Assembly: GCA_021159825.1 (NCBI GenBank) | Contig: JAGHDR010000033.1 | Span: 1 to 5,301 of the forward strand | Source of the DNA: Deltaproteobacteria bacterium | Lineage (GTDB): Bacteria > Desulfobacterota > DSM-4660 > Desulfatiglandales > Desulfatiglandaceae | Length of the DNA stretch: 5,301 bases | Direction of reading: 5' to 3' | Part shown: piece by piece, positions 4,688 to 5,301 of the stretch | Layout: the number at the start of each line of letters is the position of its first letter | Numbering within the stretch: position 1 is the first letter of the stretch | Notes under the pieces: model-generated | Databases searched by the model: none | What the model was told of the DNA's origin: nothing | What the model saw: the letters and a program-made list of their open reading frames with translations, nothing else | Position numbers and translations under genes: made by a program

Positions 4688-5301
4688 TTACATGGGCGGT
4701 CTGGAATCATTTAAACATAGTTCCACCAAATCAGAAATATCGGCTGTACCCACGCACATTACGGTGTCGGCGCCGCCCCAGTACACCTTGACCGTGCCGT
4801 CTTCTTCAGGGACCGCCCCACAGGTGAAGACCACGTTGGGGACATAGCCGGTCAACTCCCATGGGTCATGGGGTTGAAGAATCCACGGGTCGGAAACGCC
4901 TATGATGGTGGACGGATCTTTTAAATCATGGAGGGCAACCCCCAGGCGATACACCGCCCCCGCCATGGTTTGAAAAACGCCATGGTAGATATGGAGCCAT
5001 CCGCTGTCGGTCCTGAATGGGGGCGCACCGGGTCCCACCTTCAATTCATCCCAGTGATACCGGAGCGGTTTCATAATAACCTTTGAATCTCCCCAGTGGA
5101 CAAGATCGGGGGAATATGAAATCCAGATGGACCAGGGAATTATCTCGGTATGGGGCCTGTCAAGCCGGACGTATTTGTCCTGAAATTTTTCCGGGAAAAT
5201 AACGACATTTCTCATGTCTGCCTGGCTTATAAGCGCTATGCGCTCTATCCGCTTAAAATCCCGGGTGCGTGCAAGCGCAATCCGGGTCCCATGCCGTGAA
5301 T
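4688..5301 (-). CDS. GH130 family glycoside phosphorylase/hydrolase, C-terminal part (5' end outside the window)
   Basis: Probable cytoplasmic enzyme that cleaves, or reversibly phosphorolyses, beta-mannosides. The frame is open to the window edge: 28 sense codons precede the Met at 5215-5213, and they carry family-like sequence (HGTRIALART, then RDFKRIER), so that Met is internal. The 203 visible residues show GH130 blade motifs in order: FPEK (35-38), a Tyr-x-x-Leu-x-Arg-Pro stretch (43-49), WISYSPDLVHWG (59-70), KVGPGAPP (87-94), GWLHIYHGV (100-108), YRLGVALHDLKDP (117-129), GYVPNVVFTCG (151-161) and YWGGADT (173-179). The Lys of KVGPG and the His of YHG sit where substrate or phosphate ligands occur in the family. 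Members usually have 300-350 residues, so roughly 100-150 are missing, including the catalytic Asp region. It ends in TAA 19 bases before the next gene, which is a second GH130. The family call is firm; linkage specificity and phosphorylase versus hydrolase are undecided. Confidence 0.9.
   Translation of the reverse strand, partial: SRHGTRIALARTRDFKRIERIALISQADMRNVVIFPEKFQDKYVRLDRPHTEIIPWSIWISYSPDLVHWGDSKVIMKPLRYHWDELKVGPGAPPFRTDSGWLHIYHGVFQTMAGAVYRLGVALHDLKDPSTIIGVSDPWILQPHDPWELTGYVPNVVFTCGAVPEEDGTVKVYWGGADTVMCVGTADISDLVELCLNDSRPPM

Noticed and set aside
4669..4710. Longer start of the second GH130 gene (ATG 4710)
   Set aside because: It would overlap the preceding gene and lacks a well-spaced Shine-Dalgarno; the ATG at 4668 has GAGGG five bases upstream.

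Overview
The window is a bacterial, tightly packed single-strand gene cluster. Everything I can support as coding lies on the minus strand, so it reads right to left. Base composition looks balanced by eye, ribosome-binding sites are strong GGAGG types, and the genes are compact. This suits a Gram-negative anaerobe of the Desulfobacterota or a similar group, but that assignment is weak because no taxonomic marker is present.

Layout in reading order: (1) 5301-4688, the C-terminal two thirds of a GH130 glycoside phosphorylase or hydrolase, cut by the window edge. (2) 4668-3205, a second, long and divergent GH130 protein with a helical N-terminal extension. (3) 3162-856, a 768-residue protein joining a GT4 glycosyltransferase to a C-terminal domain that looks like an (alpha/alpha) toroid of six-hairpin glycosidase type. 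(4) 855-544, a 312-base gap holding two tiny coupled ORFs and a probable hsp20 promoter with two dyads. (5) 543-100, a small heat-shock protein (Hsp20). (6) 99-1, a hairpin, a repeat arm and a short tandem motif.

Genes 1 to 3 have gaps of only 19 and 42 bases and very probably form one operon. GH130 enzymes act mostly on beta-linked mannosides, and many are reversible phosphorylases. Two different GH130 enzymes beside a cytoplasmic GT4 fusion protein suggest a module that makes and recycles an intracellular mannose-containing glucan or mannan, comparable in logic to the paired beta-1,2-mannoside phosphorylases of Thermoanaerobacter or the mannogen cycle of Leishmania. That is inference from family membership. 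Hsp20 as downstream neighbour hints at a stress-linked role.

The most unusual non-coding structure is a near-perfect inverted repeat of about 25 bases (64-89 and 565-589). It encloses exactly the hsp20 gene with its ribosome-binding site, so the 5' leader and the 3' trailer of the mRNA could pair, or the segment could be a small cassette.
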